Part shown: one piece after another, positions 9,463 through 18,036 of the stretch
Layout: the number at the start of each line of letters is the position of its first letter
Numbering within the stretch: position 1 is the first letter of the stretch
Source: Lachnospiraceae bacterium
Lineage (GTDB): Bacteria > Bacillota > Clostridia > Lachnospirales > Lachnospiraceae
NCBI GenBank assembly: GCA_028693705.1
Contig: JAQUUX010000010.1
Span: 1 to 49,033, forward strand
DNA length: 49,033 nt
Direction: 5' to 3'
Notes under the pieces: generated by a model
Database searches by the model: none
Seen by the model: the letters and a program-made list of their open reading frames with translations, nothing else
What the model was told of the DNA's origin: nothing
Program-made: the position numbers and the translations under genes

Positions 9463-9986
9463 TTCGCTACCTCCTCCTTTACAAAAATTCCTTTAATATG
9501 ATTGTAGATTGCTTCCAATTCAAATACCAGCATAGCAACACCTGCTACAGGTACCGGGAAGTACATCCAGAATCTAGACACACCCGGCATGCTGACATAT
9601 GTACCCTTGCTGCCAATCTGTATTGCATATTTCCAACCTACAGTAATCATGATAAAAGCCAGACCTAAAACTGCTATGTCGGCCAGAATATCCAAAAATT
9701 TAACAACTCCCTTTGGAAGGTAAGAATCCAAAGCTGTCATACGAATGTGTGCGCCCCTGCGGATTGCAAGTGCTGCTGATAAAACTGCCATATAAGACAT
9801 ACAGGTTAAAACAACTTCCTCACTCCAGGAAGGATCAGGTATAAATGAAATGTAACGTCCGGTAATACTGTAGCATGTGATCAGAATATCTACGATCAAA
9901 AGAATTTTACAAAGGAATAAAACTACTTTATATGCTATATCGTATGCCGGTTTAATTTTATCAATCGTCTCAAAAATTTTGGGCAT
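9459..9986 (-). CDS. dctQ: TRAP transporter small permease (DctQ)
   Basis: A 175-residue protein with four predicted membrane helices (about 20-40, 52-72, 98-118, 135-155). It carries the TRAP small-subunit pattern WSEEVVLTCMSYMAVLSAAL (about 58-77) and RRGAHIRMTAL. DctQ pairs with DctM and supports the docking of the binding protein. It follows dctP after a 104-bp gap with a terminator-like hairpin, which would make the binding protein more abundant than the permeases. A GGAGAG ribosome site precedes ATG 9986. Confidence 0.93.
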   Translation of the reverse strand: MPKIFETIDKIKPAYDIAYKVVLFLCKILLIVDILITCYSITGRYISFIPDPSWSEEVVLTCMSYMAVLSAALAIRRGAHIRMTALDSYLPKGVVKFLDILADIAVLGLAFIMITVGWKYAIQIGSKGTYVSMPGVSRFWMYFPVPVAGVAMLVFELEAIYNHIKGIFVKEEVAK

Positions 9987-10002
9987 TTTCCATCTCTCCT
10001 TC

Positions 10003-10042
10003 TAAAAAATGGGCACAGGTGATTAATTTCATCCCTGTGCCC
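10003..10042 (-). terminator. Attenuating hairpin between dctP and dctQ
   Basis: On the minus strand GGGCACAGG (10042-side) pairs with CCTGTGCCC (10019-10011) around a loop of about 14 nt, followed by ATTTTTT. It precedes the dctQ ribosome site. Partial termination here would explain higher expression of the binding protein. Confidence 0.7.
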
Positions 10043-10090
10043 ACACCATTTACCTCAGGTAAAATGTTCTATTTACTTGTTTGATACAAA

Positions 10091-11182
10091 TTACTGCATA
10101 TCAAGAATCTGCTGATACAGATCTTCCTGACCCTTTGTATTCTCTGCGATAACATCTTTAACAGCATCCTGCCATTCAGTAACATCTTCAACTTCTACAA
10201 CGTTACAGCCATCAGCCTTCAGTTCTTCAAGAACCTTGTCTTCAGCTTCCTGAGAAATCTGCTGATCGTAAGAAGATGCATACTTACCAGCTTCTGTTAA
10301 CCAACCCTGCTGCTCTTCTGTCAAAGAATCCCAAGCTTCATCAGTGATGATAACCTGTACAGCACCTAATGTATGACCATCAAGGATAATGTTGTTAGCA
10401 ACTTCCGGGAATGCATTTGACTTGTAGTTAGCGATAGGCTGTTCAGCACCATCAACAACACCAGTCTGGATTGCAGAATATAATTCGTTGAAAGATACAA
10501 CTGTAGGTGAAGCGCCAAGGCTTTCTACAAGACCGTTCATTACAGGGTCATTAGAAACACGAAGTTTCATGCCGCCTAAGTCAGACATTTTCTCAACTGG
10601 ATCTTTTGTGAAGAAGTGACGGAAACCTTCTTCTCCGTAGAACAGACCTCTTACTCCGGAACCATTCTCATGAGGCTCAAGTAAGAATTCCTGTGCTAAA
10701 TCAGAGTTAGCGAAGTTCCAGAAATGTTCACGGCTAACAAATGTGTAAGGCAGGGATAATAACATGGATTTCTCTCCGCCGTAGCTTGTCAGAGCGAATG
10801 CAGAGATACGGGACATCTGAACTGTACCGCCGCCACCGAGCATTGCGTCTAATACGTCATTTTCAGAACCAAGTACACCACTTGCCTGAATATCAATTTT
10901 AACTTTACCACCGGATAACTCTGCAACCTTATCTGCAAATGCTGTATCCATCTGACCAACGATTGTGTCTAATGGGTTAACTTCTGCAAATGTAAGAGTT
11001 ACTTCTGCTTCTGCTGCATCAGCTGCTTCTGTTGTAGCTGCTGCTTCTGTTTCTGCTGCAGTAGTTTCTGCTTTTGTTTCTGCTGCCGGTGCTTCTGTCT
11101 TAGCTGGTGACTGCAAACCGCAAGCGGTAAGAGATACCATCATAGCTGCACATAAAACTGCTGATAATACTTTCTTTTTCAT
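10091..11182 (-). CDS. dctP: TRAP transporter solute-binding lipoprotein (DctP)
   Basis: A 363-residue lipoprotein. The signal peptide ends in the lipobox LTAC (Cys about 21), followed by a low-complexity Ala/Glu/Thr linker (about 25-60) typical of surface lipoproteins in this group. The DctP domain has GGKVKIDIQASGVLGSEND (about 90-108), MKLRVSNDPVMNGLVESLGA with the conserved substrate Arg (about 203-222) and ELYSAIQTGVVDGAEQP. It would capture a carboxylate-bearing solute outside the cell and deliver it to DctQM. It is the first gene of the operon, with AAGGAGG before ATG 11182. Confidence 0.95.
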   Translation of the reverse strand: MKKKVLSAVLCAAMMVSLTACGLQSPAKTEAPAAETKAETTAAETEAAATTEAADAAEAEVTLTFAEVNPLDTIVGQMDTAFADKVAELSGGKVKIDIQASGVLGSENDVLDAMLGGGGTVQMSRISAFALTSYGGEKSMLLSLPYTFVSREHFWNFANSDLAQEFLLEPHENGSGVRGLFYGEEGFRHFFTKDPVEKMSDLGGMKLRVSNDPVMNGLVESLGASPTVVSFNELYSAIQTGVVDGAEQPIANYKSNAFPEVANNIILDGHTLGAVQVIITDEAWDSLTEEQQGWLTEAGKYASSYDQQISQEAEDKVLEELKADGCNVVEVEDVTEWQDAVKDVIAENTKGQEDLYQQILDMQ

Positions 11183-11236
11183 TTTAAATCCTCCTTGAAA
11201 TTAGAACGCCAAACCATTTGGAATCCTTATGATTGT

Positions 11237-11242
11237 ATTATA
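11237..11242 (-). promoter_or_regulatory. Probable -10 element of the TRAP operon
   Basis: The minus strand reads CCTATAATAC at 11244-11235, a perfect TATAAT, about 55 bp before the dctP start. The matching -35 is poor, which fits a promoter that needs an activator. Confidence 0.45.
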
Positions 11243-11321
11243 GGTTATTTTTTGCACAAACGAAATCGTATTATTTTTACATTTCTAGTACATTTTTAAC
11301 CTGCTTGGCAGATTAAAATAT

Positions 11322-11467
11322 TACTGTTTTCATCAAACTGCCATATACCGCCACCTGTTTTCACTGTTTTTATTTCAATTTTTGTGTTCTTACACTGTTT
11401 TTTTATGATTTGTGAACCACTGTTTTTTTGTCATGACAATACAACTTCTGAACCACTGTTTTTTTGT
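11322..11467. repeat. Cluster of CACTGTTTT-type direct repeats upstream of the TRAP operon
   Basis: Two identical 19-bp copies, TGAACCACTGTTTTTTTGT, lie at 11413-11431 and 11449-11467. Shorter copies of the core CACTGTTT(T) occur at 11362, 11393 and, with one change, at 11322 (tACTGTTTT) and about 11352. All are in the same direction and the spacings are about 25-40 bp. They sit 80-230 bp upstream of the dctP -10 element. This makes up most of the 311-bp gap between dctP and the helicase gene. Confidence 0.75.
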
Positions 11468-11481
11468 TTCGATAAAAGAAT

Positions 11482-11508
11482 ACCCGGATTGCTTTATTGC
11501 ATCCGGGT
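11482..11508 (-). terminator. Hairpin overlapping the helicase stop codon
   Basis: ACCCGGAT...ATCCGGGT forms a stem around an A/T-rich loop. On the minus strand ATTCTTTTATC follows. The TAA stop of the helicase (11496-11494) lies in the loop. It is a plausible but weak intrinsic terminator. Confidence 0.5.
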
Positions 11509-12963
11509 CTTTCGTACCTTTCTCAACTTTCCTTTAATTGTCTTTTCCTGCAAAGCATCCAGTACCTGTGTTCCTTTTCCGTTTAAAATCTCCACATAGG
11601 TCAGACTATCTCTTACATCAATAATTCCAATGTCCTCCAGGGTAACACCTTCAAGGCTGCAGATCGTACCTACAATGTCTCCGGCACGCATCTTGGATTT
11701 CTTACCTCCACCGATGGAAAGTCTGGTGATGGTCTTATCAAAACCAGCGCCCTTTTTGGGCTTCAGTTTGATTTTCTCCTGCTGACGTTCCTGAAAAGCT
11801 TGCACCTTACCGTTATTCTGAAGGTCTTCTAAAGTTGGAACTGTAAGTTCAGGAATATTCATATGAATATATTCCTCAACTATCTTCCGCATTTTCAGGT
11901 CAGCATCTGCTACCATACTAAGAGCTCTTCCCAGTTCCCCTTTTCTGCCGGTTCTGCCAATTCGATGTACATAAGATTCCTTACCGGTAGGGAAATCATA
12001 ATTGAATACATGGGATAAATGATCAAAATCAATTCCTCTGGCTGCCACGTCTGTAGCAATCAGATATCGCAACTTACCCGATCTGAAATCCTCAATGGTA
12101 CGGATCCGGTCTGCCTGATCAATTTCTCCGTGGATCATGCCACATTTCACGCCATCTTTACGCAGTCTCCTACAAAGTACATTTACCATTTCTCTGGTTC
12201 CGCAGAAAATCATGCAGCTGTCAGGATTTTCAGAAATGAGTAAACGATAGAACAGCTGATATTTGTCCGCGGCATCATCCGTTTTTGTAGCACTGTTATC
12301 TCCAGTTACCAATACTACACCCTGTTCTACAGTATCGACGGTTTCTGTTTCTTCCTCTATGATTATCCAGGAAGGATTCTGCATATGCTCTGCTACCAGG
12401 CTTTCTACTCTTTCATTTAATGTTGCTGAGAACAGCATCAGCTGGATCTTACCCGGCATAGCGTTTAAAATCTGGCTTACCTCCTCCACAAATCCCATAT
12501 CAAACATCAGATCTGCTTCATCTATAACCATGGTATGTATCTTTTCTAATTTAAGAGAACCTCTGCGCATATGATCCAGCACACGTCCCGGCGTACCAAC
12601 TACGATATGATTCTTCTGCTTCAAAGTCTGCAGCTGCTTTTCAATCGGAAATCCGCCAAACACATCTGCTACCTTCAGACGTTTCTTTCTGCCAATCTGA
12701 AAAATCTCCTGTTTTACCTGCACTGTCAGTTCTCTGGTAGGCTCTAACACCAGCGCTCCCGGCATATTCTCCTCCCAAACAGCCTGCTCACAAATCGGAA
12801 TTGCAAATGCTGCCGTTTTCCCGCTCCCTGTCTGAGACTTTGCCACAATATCCCTGCCCGCTAAGGCCTTCGGGATAACCAGCTTCTGAATCTCCGTGGG
12901 CTCATTGTATTTTAGGACTTCCAATGCTTCTTTTATTTCTTTTGATAATTCAATATTTTTCAT
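11494..12963 (-). CDS. dbpA: DEAD-box RNA helicase with DbpA-type RNA-binding domain
   Basis: A 489-residue ATP-dependent RNA helicase. The motifs are, in order, a Q motif (YNEPTEIQ), Walker A AKSQTGSGKTAAF (about 42-54), PTRELTVQ, TPGRVLDHM, the DEAD box VIDEADLMF (about 150), FSATL, then the second RecA domain with ARGIDFDHL and HRIGRTGRKGELG. The C-terminal domain (about 410-485; KMRAGDIVGTICSLEGVTLEDIG) matches the DbpA RNA-binding domain that recognises a 23S rRNA hairpin, so ribosome assembly is the likely role. I start at ATG 12963, which has GGAG 4 nt upstream; the frame extends to a TTG at 13005. Its probable leader contains the palindrome at 13026-13256. Confidence 0.9.
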   Translation of the reverse strand: MKNIELSKEIKEALEVLKYNEPTEIQKLVIPKALAGRDIVAKSQTGSGKTAAFAIPICEQAVWEENMPGALVLEPTRELTVQVKQEIFQIGRKKRLKVADVFGGFPIEKQLQTLKQKNHIVVGTPGRVLDHMRRGSLKLEKIHTMVIDEADLMFDMGFVEEVSQILNAMPGKIQLMLFSATLNERVESLVAEHMQNPSWIIIEEETETVDTVEQGVVLVTGDNSATKTDDAADKYQLFYRLLISENPDSCMIFCGTREMVNVLCRRLRKDGVKCGMIHGEIDQADRIRTIEDFRSGKLRYLIATDVAARGIDFDHLSHVFNYDFPTGKESYVHRIGRTGRKGELGRALSMVADADLKMRKIVEEYIHMNIPELTVPTLEDLQNNGKVQAFQERQQEKIKLKPKKGAGFDKTITRLSIGGGKKSKMRAGDIVGTICSLEGVTLEDIGIIDVRDSLTYVEILNGKGTQVLDALQEKTIKGKLRKVRKTRMQ

Positions 12964-13025
12964 ATAACTCCAATTCTTGTCCAATTCATAATAATAGGAA
13001 CACAATCATATTTCCAGTGTATAGT

Positions 13026-13256
13026 GGCTGCTGATGCAATGTGCGATTTTTTTGTGACTTTGGCAGGGAATTAGATGTACTTAGTATTCCCACACATATC
13101 CAGCAATTCCAAGACACGGATGTCTTGGAAAGGCTTAATCTGCACGGATGCAGATTTAAGCCGTTTGCGTCACTTTATCAGCAATTTGTCGGGAATACTT
13201 AGTACATCTTATTCCCGAACAACGGAACAAAAAAATTGCACATTGCATCAGCAGCC
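13026..13256. repeat. 231-bp nested palindrome upstream of the helicase gene
   Basis: The outer arms (about 13026-13055 and 13227-13256) match over 30 bp with one mismatch. A second pair, 13066-13091 and 13191-13216, matches at 24 of 26 positions. Between them are two perfect or near-perfect hairpins, 13107-13130 (10-bp stem) and 13132-13162 (about 13-bp stem), both with loop CGGA, which reads UCCG (a UNCG-type tetraloop) on the minus strand. No coding frame is convincing. It may be a structured leader RNA of the helicase or a MITE-like repeat. It fills most of the gap between the helicase and the AIM24-like gene. Confidence 0.85.
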
Positions 13257-13399
13257 CCGTATCACTACAAAATATCATTGTGTACCTATTATATAGCAAT
13301 TTACTTTTTTTCGAAATCCTTTTCATTTTATGGTAAAATAGGAGCAGTTATCTACTTACAAACGTACATATCACTCATACATTGAAAGGATGGTATAAA

Positions 13400-14080
13400 A
13401 TGGAATACAAAATTTTAGGGGAAACAGTTCCCTGTGTAGAAATTAATTTAACTGCCGGCGAATCCATGTTTACCCAGTCAGGCGGCATGGCATGGCAAAC
13501 AAACGGCATTCAGATGTCAACCAATGTAAAGGGCGGTGTCTTGAAGGGAATCGGCAGAATGTTCGCCGGAGAATCTCTATTCATGGCCACCTACCATGCA
13601 GATCAGGACAGTATGATTGCTTTTGCTTCCACTGTTCCCGGTACTGTAAAAGCCGTTAATGTAACGGATTGCCAGGGTCTGACCATTCAAAAAGGTGCTT
13701 TTCTCTGTGCTCAGAGCAGTGTTACATTGGAAACCACTTTTACCAAAAAAGTATCTGCCGGTTTCTTCGGCGGTGAAGGTTTTATTCTGCAAAGACTTTC
13801 CGGATCAGGCTTGGCATTTCTGGAAATTGATGGCGATTCTGTAGAAAAAGAACTGGCTTCGGGAGAAGTATTAAAGGTAGATACCGGTAATGTGGTTGCT
13901 TTTGACTCTTCTGTCTCCTATGAGATTGAAACTGTAAAGGGTCTTGGTAATATCTTCTTTGGTGGCGAGGGACTTTTCTTGACTAAGCTCACAGGACCGG
14001 GACGTGTTATTTTACAGACACAGAACTTCCCTGAATTTGCCGGCCGAATCAACGCACTTGCGCCAAAGACCTCTAATTAA
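13400..14080 (+). CDS. AIM24/TIGR00266-family protein
   Basis: A 226-residue protein of the AIM24 family. The repeated beta-rich motifs are clear: ESMFTQSGGMAWQTNGI (about 19-35), KGIGRMFAGESLFMATYHA (about 49-67), GGEGFILQRLSGSGLAFLEI and GNIFFGGEGLFLTKLTGPG near the C-terminus. Bacterial members are soluble proteins of unknown function. I start at ATG 13400 because AAAGGATG precedes it by a normal distance; the frame extends to a TTG at 13382. It is followed 43 bp later by the AgcS gene on the same strand. Confidence 0.88.
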   Translation: MEYKILGETVPCVEINLTAGESMFTQSGGMAWQTNGIQMSTNVKGGVLKGIGRMFAGESLFMATYHADQDSMIAFASTVPGTVKAVNVTDCQGLTIQKGAFLCAQSSVTLETTFTKKVSAGFFGGEGFILQRLSGSGLAFLEIDGDSVEKELASGEVLKVDTGNVVAFDSSVSYEIETVKGLGNIFFGGEGLFLTKLTGPGRVILQTQNFPEFAGRINALAPKTSN

Positions 14081-14123
14081 CTAAATTACTATAAACAAAT
14101 GAAGGGATTTAACTAAGAGATTT

Positions 14124-15515
14124 ATGTTAACTATAATTGAAAATATCAACACCATTGTCAATGATTTCATCTGGGGCGTTCCTGCCATGGTCTGTATCAT
14201 TGGCGTTGGTCTCTATTTAAGCATTCGTACACACTTTATCCAGATTAGAAAGTTTGGCTATGCCATTCGCATTACCATTGGCCGAATGTTTCGCAAAAAA
14301 GAAGCTTCCGATGGAGCAATCACACCTTTCCAGGCTGCCTGCACTGCACTTGCCGCAACAGTGGGAACCGGTAATATCGCCGGTGTTGCCGGTGCAATCG
14401 CCCTCGGTGGCCCCGGAGCTGTCTTCTGGATGTGGGTATCTGCTGCACTTGGCATGTGTACCAAATTCTGTGAGGTTACCCTGGCAGTTCATTTTCGTGA
14501 GAAAAACGAACATGGCGACTGGGTTGGCGGTCCCATGTACTATATCAAAAATGGATTAGGAAAACACTGGCAATGGCTGGCCTTCCTGTTTTCTACCTTT
14601 GGTGTGCTGACTGTATTCGGTACCGGAAATGCTACTCAGGTCAATACCATTACTACTGCTATTGATTCCGCGCTGCAAAATTACAATCTGGTAGCTGTAG
14701 CACAGCTTCCCATGGTAAATCTGGTCATTGGCATCATCATTGCCTTGTTAGTTGGCAGTATCCTGTTAGGCGGTGTCAAACGAATCGGTAAAGTAACGGA
14801 AAAGCTGGTTCCTTTTATGGCTGTCTTTTATGTCATTCTGGCTTTGGGCGTTATCTTCTTAAATATAGGAAGAATCCCTACTGTTTTCATTTCTATTGTA
14901 GAAGGTGCGTTTAATCCGTCTGCTGTTACTGGCGGTATCTTAGGTTCCATGTTTGTCAGCATGAAAAAAGGTGTATCCCGTGGTATCTTCTCCAATGAAG
15001 CCGGTCTTGGAACAGGTTCCATTGCCCACGCAACCGCTGATACGAAAAAGCCTGTAAAGCAGGGATTCTTCGGTATCTTCGAGGTTTTCGCAGATACTAT
15101 CGTAATCTGTACCTTAACAGCACTGGTTATTCTCTGTAGCGGAATTGATGTAGGCTACGGTGCTGCTGCAGGTGCAGAGCTTACTATTAATGGTTTCGTT
15201 TCTACCTATGGTAGCTGGGTTTCTATTTTTACAGCAGTTGCTCTTTGCTGTTTTGCATTTTCCACTATTCTGGGATGGGGTCTGTATGGCGCCAGGTGTA
15301 TCGAATTCATCCTGGGTGCTAAAGTCATAAAACCTTTTATGGTAGTCTATTCCGCAGTTGCTATTATTGGCGCGACCATGGATCTTGGACTGTTATGGAG
15401 TATAGCAGATACTTTTAACGGATTAATGGCTATCCCTAACCTGATTGCCGTATTCCTGTTATCCGGAACTGTGTTAAAACTGGTAAAGGAATATTTTGAA
15501 ACAGAACCGCAATAA
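14124..15515 (+). CDS. agcS: Alanine/glycine:cation symporter (AgcS family)
   Basis: A 463-residue membrane protein with about 11 helices. Family signatures are TALAATVGTGNIAGVAGAIALGGPG (shown here in part as ATVGTGNIAGVAGAIALG, about 74-91), FWMWVSAALGMCTKFCEVTL, GGPMYYIKNGLG (about 133) and SNEAGLGTGSIAHATADT (about 290-307). It takes up D- or L-alanine or glycine with sodium. The stop lies 1 bp from the stop of the converging exporter gene. The start ATG 14124 has only a weak AAGAGA site. Confidence 0.94.
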   Translation: MLTIIENINTIVNDFIWGVPAMVCIIGVGLYLSIRTHFIQIRKFGYAIRITIGRMFRKKEASDGAITPFQAACTALAATVGTGNIAGVAGAIALGGPGAVFWMWVSAALGMCTKFCEVTLAVHFREKNEHGDWVGGPMYYIKNGLGKHWQWLAFLFSTFGVLTVFGTGNATQVNTITTAIDSALQNYNLVAVAQLPMVNLVIGIIIALLVGSILLGGVKRIGKVTEKLVPFMAVFYVILALGVIFLNIGRIPTVFISIVEGAFNPSAVTGGILGSMFVSMKKGVSRGIFSNEAGLGTGSIAHATADTKKPVKQGFFGIFEVFADTIVICTLTALVILCSGIDVGYGAAAGAELTINGFVSTYGSWVSIFTAVALCCFAFSTILGWGLYGARCIEFILGAKVIKPFMVVYSAVAIIGATMDLGLLWSIADTFNGLMAIPNLIAVFLLSGTVLKLVKEYFETEPQ

Positions 15516-15516
15516 G

Positions 15517-15945
15517 CTATTTTCGATGTAATAGCTGACGATTTCGAAACAGTACATCTATAAAAAAGATTCCAAATGCGATGGCCCCTGCCAACTGCAA
15601 TGTCTGATATCCATACATTGCAGCGGCAGGGCCATTTTCATATAACAGGCTATACGCTACACGATACATTCCGGCTCCCGGTACCAGTGGGATCACCGCC
15701 GGGATCAGAAACATTGTAACCGGTGCTTTGCAGATCACCGCCATGGTATGGGATATCAAGGTCAGAATTGCAGTTGCCACAAAGGTAGCTATCACTGCAT
15801 TAGATTTCCATTCCATCACAGCCAGATAAATTCCCCAGCTCATGGCTCCGGCAATTCCTGCATGTAATATATATTTTCTGGGTGCTTCGAAGACAACGCT
15901 AAGTGCTGCTGTTGCCAGAAATGCGCCTATCATTTTCAGTATCAT
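15517..15945 (-). CDS. Threonine/serine exporter small subunit (ThrE C-terminal part, DUF3815)
   Basis: A 142-residue membrane protein with four to five helices, containing PVTMFLIPAVIPLVPGAGMYR (positions about 82-102; key residues P-L-V-P-G-A-G). It corresponds to the second half of ThrE, which in many Firmicutes is a separate gene next to the DUF1212 subunit, as here. Together they are expected to export Thr or Ser. AGGAGG lies 7 nt before ATG 15945. Confidence 0.88.
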   Translation of the reverse strand: MILKMIGAFLATAALSVVFEAPRKYILHAGIAGAMSWGIYLAVMEWKSNAVIATFVATAILTLISHTMAVICKAPVTMFLIPAVIPLVPGAGMYRVAYSLLYENGPAAAMYGYQTLQLAGAIAFGIFFIDVLFRNRQLLHRK

Positions 15946-15980
15946 TTCATACCTCCTATATGGCTTTTAAGTTTACATAA

Positions 15981-16754
15981 TTACACCAATATGCTATTTT
16001 CTATTAATGTAAACAAACCCAGTCCAACACCTGCACCGATAGCGATACCCACTGCCATGACAAGGGACTCCGCCACTCTGGCAAGTCCCGACATATAGTC
16101 ACCCTGCAGTGTATCTCGGATGGCATTGGTAATAGGGATGCCCGGTACCAACGGCATAATGGTACTGATAATCACAACTTCACTGTGTACCATAGGAACA
16201 AAATTTCCAATTACTCCGGCGGTAAAAGCAATACACATCGTTTTTACCAAATCCTTCATAAAATCACTGTATATCACTTTACTTAACAGTAAATCCATTC
16301 CTACCAAAATCAATCCGGTGACACCTGCAAATATAAAATCATATCTGTTTCCGCCGAAAATCGTGGTAAATCCCATAACTGCCAATACCAGACAAACATT
16401 GAGTATCGCCGCCTTATATTCCTTCTGTTCTCTGATCCCGCACAGCCTGTCATAAGCCTCTTCCATGGAAATCTTACCGGCACAGACTGCTCTTGATACT
16501 TCATTTACCAAATAAATTCGGTTCAGGTTGTTAGATCTGGCTGCTATTCTTTTCACTCCGGTTAAAGGAGTTCCATCTGTACATTTAAGAGTAGCTATGA
16601 TACCCGTTGTAGTGGCATACACATCCACCTGATCTGTCCCCGTCAGACTTAAAATCCGGCTCATGGTATCTTCTACCCGGAAGATTTCCGAACCGCTGCA
16701 AAGTGCTATCTCACCAGCCAGCATAGCTGTTTCAAAGCATAATTTCTGATCCAT
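15981..16754 (-). CDS. Threonine/serine exporter large subunit (ThrE N-terminal part, DUF1212)
   Basis: A protein of about 257 residues. The N-terminal soluble part has MLAGEIALCSGSEIFRVEDT (about 11-30) and VYATTTGI, standard for DUF1212, followed by five membrane helices including PLVPGIPITNAIRDTLQGDY (about 205-224). It pairs with the small subunit 35 bp downstream. The frame extends to 16856, but ATG 16754 or the in-frame ATG four codons later (with GGAG in front) are better starts, since the extension would cross a hairpin at 16777-16805. Confidence 0.88.
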   Translation of the reverse strand: MDQKLCFETAMLAGEIALCSGSEIFRVEDTMSRILSLTGTDQVDVYATTTGIIATLKCTDGTPLTGVKRIAARSNNLNRIYLVNEVSRAVCAGKISMEEAYDRLCGIREQKEYKAAILNVCLVLAVMGFTTIFGGNRYDFIFAGVTGLILVGMDLLLSKVIYSDFMKDLVKTMCIAFTAGVIGNFVPMVHSEVVIISTIMPLVPGIPITNAIRDTLQGDYMSGLARVAESLVMAVGIAIGAGVGLGLFTLIENSILV

Positions 16755-16776
16755 TTTCTGCTCCATAATAATAAAC

Positions 16777-16805
16777 GAGCAACCCTTTTGTAAGCTTGGT
16801 TGCCC
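16777..16805 (-). terminator. Hairpin after ddl
   Basis: On the minus strand GGGCAACC pairs with GGTTGCTC around AAGCTTACAAAAG, followed by GTTTATTATTAT. It lies between the ddl stop and the ThrE genes and may partly terminate transcription. Confidence 0.5.
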
Positions 16806-16824
16806 GTCTACTCTATTTTCTATA

Positions 16825-18018
16825 TTAGCATTTAGCACCTTTAGTGCCCTTGGCACCGGAAAGTGACTGTGTACTTAAAATGTTGGTGTCAAATGTAAAG
16901 GTCAGGCTCTTATCCTCCCGGTCTCTCTTCAGAGCCAGCTGAATCATACGATCCAATAATTCAGAATACTGAATACCAATAGGCTCCCACAGATAAAATG
17001 CCAGAGATCCCGGAATGGTATTGATCTCGTTAAAATACAGCTGGTCATTATCTGCATCGATCATGAAATCCATTCGTGATACACCATTGCAGCCCAGACA
17101 CTGGAAAGCTTTTACAGCATAATCCTGTACTTCTTTTCTCTTCTCAGGTGTCAGCTCAGCAGGAATCTTACGAGATACGCTTGCCATACCCTTGGAGCCG
17201 CCTTTTTTTGCATTGCTTCCCATATATTTATCTTCATAGCTCAGAATATCTTTGGTATGAAGCGGTTCTTCACATTCAGAAGGAATGGCTTCATTTTCAT
17301 CTCCAAGTACTGCACAGTTAATCTCACGGAGATTTAAAATAGCATGCTCTACCAGGATCTTCTTTGCATACAGGTAAGCATCATCTATGGATTTTACCAG
17401 TTCGGTCTTATCCTTTGCTACACTGATGCCTACGCTGGATCCGGTATTGACTGGCTTTACAATAACCGGATAACCGATTTTCTCTTCGATTTTCTGCACC
17501 ATGGTATCTACTTCTGTATAATCAGAAAGAGTAAAATGCAGGCAATCCAGAACCGGAATACCGTTATCCTTTAGAACTGCCTTCTGAATATATTTATCCA
17601 TACCCACTGCAGAAGCTGTTACATCACAGCCTACAAAAGGAATGCCCAGAGTTTTTAAGTAGCCCTGTAAGGTTCCATCCTCTTCGTTTGTACCATGAAC
17701 GATTGGGAATGCAATATCAACCGAAATATTCTTTTCGTTTTTAAAGAGCTTTTTCGGATAAGGCATCAAAGAAACTTCATTACCTTCATTTACCCAGATA
17801 ACACGCTGAGATTTCTTTAACAATGCATTGATGTCCTTATAAGCTTCAATATTTCCGATTTCTTCCCCGATATACATTTCATTTGCCTTGGTAATGTATA
17901 CAGGAATCAGATCATATTTTTCCTTGTCCATGCTCATCATGGCCTGGATACCGGAGATAACAGATACCTCATGCTCCACACTCTTACCGCCAAACAGTAC
18001 TGCAATTCTTGTTTTCAT
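16825..18018 (-). CDS. ddl: D-alanine--D-alanine ligase
   Basis: A 397-residue ATP-grasp ligase that joins two D-alanines for peptidoglycan. The N-terminal domain begins RIAVLFGGKSVEHEVSVISG (about 3-22); Ser/Glu and the HGTNEEDGTLQGYL motif (about 109-122) follow. ATP-grasp residues appear in PVIVKPVNTGSSVGISVAKD, and the catalytic loop in DNDQLYFNEINTIPGSLAFY with the FNEINT metal ligands. The C-terminus has an unusual short tail, SGAKGTKGAKC. It follows the MurF-like gene by 18 bp, so substrate and consuming enzyme are co-expressed. Confidence 0.95.
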   Translation of the reverse strand: MKTRIAVLFGGKSVEHEVSVISGIQAMMSMDKEKYDLIPVYITKANEMYIGEEIGNIEAYKDINALLKKSQRVIWVNEGNEVSLMPYPKKLFKNEKNISVDIAFPIVHGTNEEDGTLQGYLKTLGIPFVGCDVTASAVGMDKYIQKAVLKDNGIPVLDCLHFTLSDYTEVDTMVQKIEEKIGYPVIVKPVNTGSSVGISVAKDKTELVKSIDDAYLYAKKILVEHAILNLREINCAVLGDENEAIPSECEEPLHTKDILSYEDKYMGSNAKKGGSKGMASVSRKIPAELTPEKRKEVQDYAVKAFQCLGCNGVSRMDFMIDADNDQLYFNEINTIPGSLAFYLWEPIGIQYSELLDRMIQLALKRDREDKSLTFTFDTNILSTQSLSGAKGTKGAKC

Positions 18019-18036
18019 AATTTACAAAAACCCCTT

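Noticed and set aside
11322..11467. CRISPR array
   Set aside because: Repeats are short and T-rich, spacing is irregular, and no cas genes are present.
13075..13296. Open frame across the 13-kb palindrome
   Set aside because: Its codons follow the inverted repeats; there is no ribosome site and no recognisable product.
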